From Gymnothorax reevesii (lineage: Eukaryota > Chordata > Actinopteri > Anguilliformes > Muraenidae), in assembly GCA_029721435.1 (NCBI GenBank), contig CM056592.1, positions 37,025,611 through 37,089,610 on the forward strand: 64,000 nt of DNA. The letters run 5' to 3'. Positions 61,761-64,000 of the stretch are shown here, one piece after another. Numbering within the stretch: position 1 is the first letter of the stretch; every line of letters starts with the position of its first letter. The notes beneath the pieces were generated by a model. The model worked only from the letters and a program-made list of their open reading frames with translations, made no database searches and was not told the DNA's origin. Made by a program: the position numbers and the translations under genes.

Positions 61761-63082
61761 ATGTACTTATTCATTGAGGTGCTGGTCATTGGTGCTCATT
61801 GTATTGTCTGTCTGTTTGAAGTCTTAGTTTAACATGTTTAAACATAATTTTCTATCATTCCTAGCACTGCACAAGGTCATTCCCATCATATTTTTATTCT
61901 TCTCACCATCACCATTTAGTAATCAGTATTATGTATAAGTCAGATTTAGGCATCATCATGGGTTCGCCTGCATAATTCTAAAAAGATAATTAAGACTGTT
62001 CTGTGGGTGCCTTTATTGAATATTGACATTATCAATCAATAATAATGGGATTTTATCACTCATTAGAAAAAATATGTATGTTTCATGATCACGTGACGTT
62101 TGTTGAGTCATTTTACATGAACCTCACATATATTACCCCTGCAGAGATGCTTTTCTAGCAGCTAGAGTGCAGTGCGACAAAACTGTCCCGTACAGCGTTT
62201 TTGTGTGTCTCGCACGTAACGCAGTCTAAATGAGCTCGTTCCCTAACTGGGGTTCAGATGAAACTCCTGTTTGGCCAGAATGTAGAGTAACTATCTGGCT
62301 GATTGAAAGCTTCAGCAGGATTCCTCCAATTCCCAGCGGCCCCTGAAATCCATGTTGCAGGCGTCCCGTGCGCAACGCTGATACTTTGGGGTAGTGAGCG
62401 TAATTGAACAATGGAATTCTAAAACGTTGTTACTTACGGGACGGAGGTCTCACAGGCCTACCCAAGTGACAAAAAAAAGAAAAGAAAAAAAAAAAAACTT
62501 TTGTCATCTTATTTGTTGCTAAGCCACAGCAACATTAAATACATTGTTGCTATCCTGTAGGCAACAATTTGAATATCATGCAATAGCCCCCATATTAAAC
62601 AGTGCGTAAGTGTGAAGATCTAAAATGCAAACTCTAAACATTTTCCAGGATGGCAGTACCAACAGCTCAATGAACAATTAACTTACAGGCCGGAGCTCAT
62701 TGAGACATAGGCCGGCTTAGAGAGACATCTCATTTCCTTCATATTGGTCATAGGCAACTGATGATATGCATGTATTCTCATTTCCTTAAGCAATAGCCTT
62801 GAACAGCAACTATTTGAGGCAATCCAACAAGTCAAACCGATGGCGATGACGGGAGTATGCTTAGAATTACAGGACTACTGGACAGGTTAAACCATTTACA
62901 GGCATTCCGACTCTCCCGTGTCATTGTGCTTTGGCCCCCAGCAATTTCCAGGCCTCCTTTAAAAAGCAAAATATTTCCACCATTTCAAAGCATATTTATT
63001 AAGCACTAAATAATGCATTTCAGTTCTACGGTGCAGAGAAGAGAGAGCATTGAATGGACCGACAAGTAAAGACAGCACCACT
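61761..63082 (-). other. nherf1 intron 1 (or 5' flank), no feature seen
   Basis: The sequence is AT-rich with homopolymer A near 62470-62500. Nothing coding is supported. Confidence 0.45.
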
Positions 63083-63689
63083 GTTGGGGGCCGCCAAGCC
63101 AATGTTGACATGGAGAATAAAAAAAAAATTTGAAGTATGTGTTATGATTGGTCATTATAAGTGGAAAACTCATTGTAATATATTACTTAACTGTAAAAAT
63201 GTAAACAATTATGTATATATGTATAATATATTGAAATAAGTACATTGAAACAAATTAATACTATTGCTGTCATTCCGTGACAATTTGCCTCTTGTAATTC
63301 CGTGACATTGACTTTTTGAAATTTCTTGCCCATAAAGCAGGGTTAAAGTCAATATTTGTTTCTATAACTTACAGTATTAATAAAAAACACCTTAAATATG
63401 AACATATTGAAGTTTCATAACTTAACTATGACATGAACATCATTTTCTGAATAGTTGAACACAACATAAAAAAAAATCACGTAAATTTTGTGTAATTCCG
63501 TGACGGAGTAGTTTTTGCTTGTTTCTTCCATGAAAATTTCTCAAAAAATATATTTTCACTAAATAATACTAAAGAACAAGTTAATACCTTCAATATGACA
63601 CATCATACTTGATTTTATCTTATTTAGTTGTAGAGTTACAACCCAAAATGTAGTAGGACTGTAATTCCGTGACAGCTTGGCAGCCTCCT
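63083..63689 (-). mobile_element. 600-bp inverted-repeat element, copy 2
   Basis: This is the inverse of 29098-29704. The ends are GTTGGGGGCCGCCAAGCC and GCTTGGCAGCCTCC. GTAATTCCGTGAC or GTCATTCCGTGAC occurs at 63269, 63294, about 63492 and 63661, and all four are intact here. Similarity to copy 1 is high along its full length, so the pair is probably young. Confidence 0.87.
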
Positions 63690-64000
63690 GTTAATCATAT
63701 TGATTATCTGACAACCTTGATGGCTAAAGAATTGTAGCAAATGCGATTGAACAATATACAGGAGCATTAGAGTTAGCAACGATACTGATGAGAATTTTTA
63801 ATAAAAAAGCGAAATAAAAACAAAGTTCTCAACCAAAGACATCATGCATATTGTCCCGTGAGAAACTCGTAATAAAAAAAAAGAACTGAACCCAGACGAC
63901 AGAAGTTGCACCAGCAGCATCTCCTGCAATCCTAAATTCTAATACGCGAATTTTTTTTAAAAATCACTTATCGACTGTCCATTGATCAAAGTGCACTAAA

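Noticed and set aside
28911..64000. nherf1 PDZ1 exon within the window
   Set aside because: I searched both reading senses for a second GYGFNLH-type loop and the VNG...H block and found none beyond 28910; the exon is probably outside the window.

Overview
The window is nuclear DNA from a vertebrate, most likely a ray-finned fish. The evidence is intron-split genes encoding vertebrate scaffold proteins, long CA/GT microsatellites, several decayed Tc1-type DD34E transposons with TA target duplications, SINE-like repeats of a kind common in fish, and large introns full of short inverted-repeat elements. There is no bacterial, plasmid or phage content. The exact species cannot be read from the sequence.

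Two protein-coding genes lie tail to tail. On the + strand, positions 1-3592 hold the last three coding exons of a Caskin gene: the proline-rich linker, a coiled-coil-like segment and the conserved C-terminal tail. On the - strand, positions 28910 down to 12028 hold the last five coding exons of nherf1 (slc9a3r1): all of PDZ2, the linker and the ezrin-binding tail. All internal splice junctions of both genes were checked for phase and agree. The nherf1 exon coding PDZ1 was not found, so about 35 kb from 28911 to the window end is probably nherf1 intron 1 or 5' flank. NHERF1 and CASKIN2 share human 17q25, and NHERF2 and CASKIN1 share 16p13.3, so the Caskin is provisionally called caskin2.

The 8.4 kb between the two stop codons holds a 156-bp foldback, a tandem array with higher-order structure (5.1-6.3 kb), GT microsatellites, a telomere-like degenerate repeat and a SINE-like element. 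The nherf1 introns hold three Tc1-like elements (13.9-15.4, 30.1-31.7 and 43.2-44.8 kb), a LINE reverse-transcriptase fragment, several miniature elements, three copies of a 300-bp repeat carrying a CTCF-like motif, a 600-bp element present twice in opposite orientation, and CpG-rich patches.

The most interesting points are: an nherf1 splice acceptor whose pyrimidine tract is replaced by about 170 nt of GT-rich repeat; a possible alternative nherf1 first exon at 47.2 kb that would give a PDZ2-only protein; the higher-order tandem array downstream of Caskin; repeat-borne CTCF and nuclear-receptor motifs; and two compact hairpins. I found no convincing new multi-gene system. The window is an ordinary two-gene vertebrate locus with an unusually rich set of repeats.
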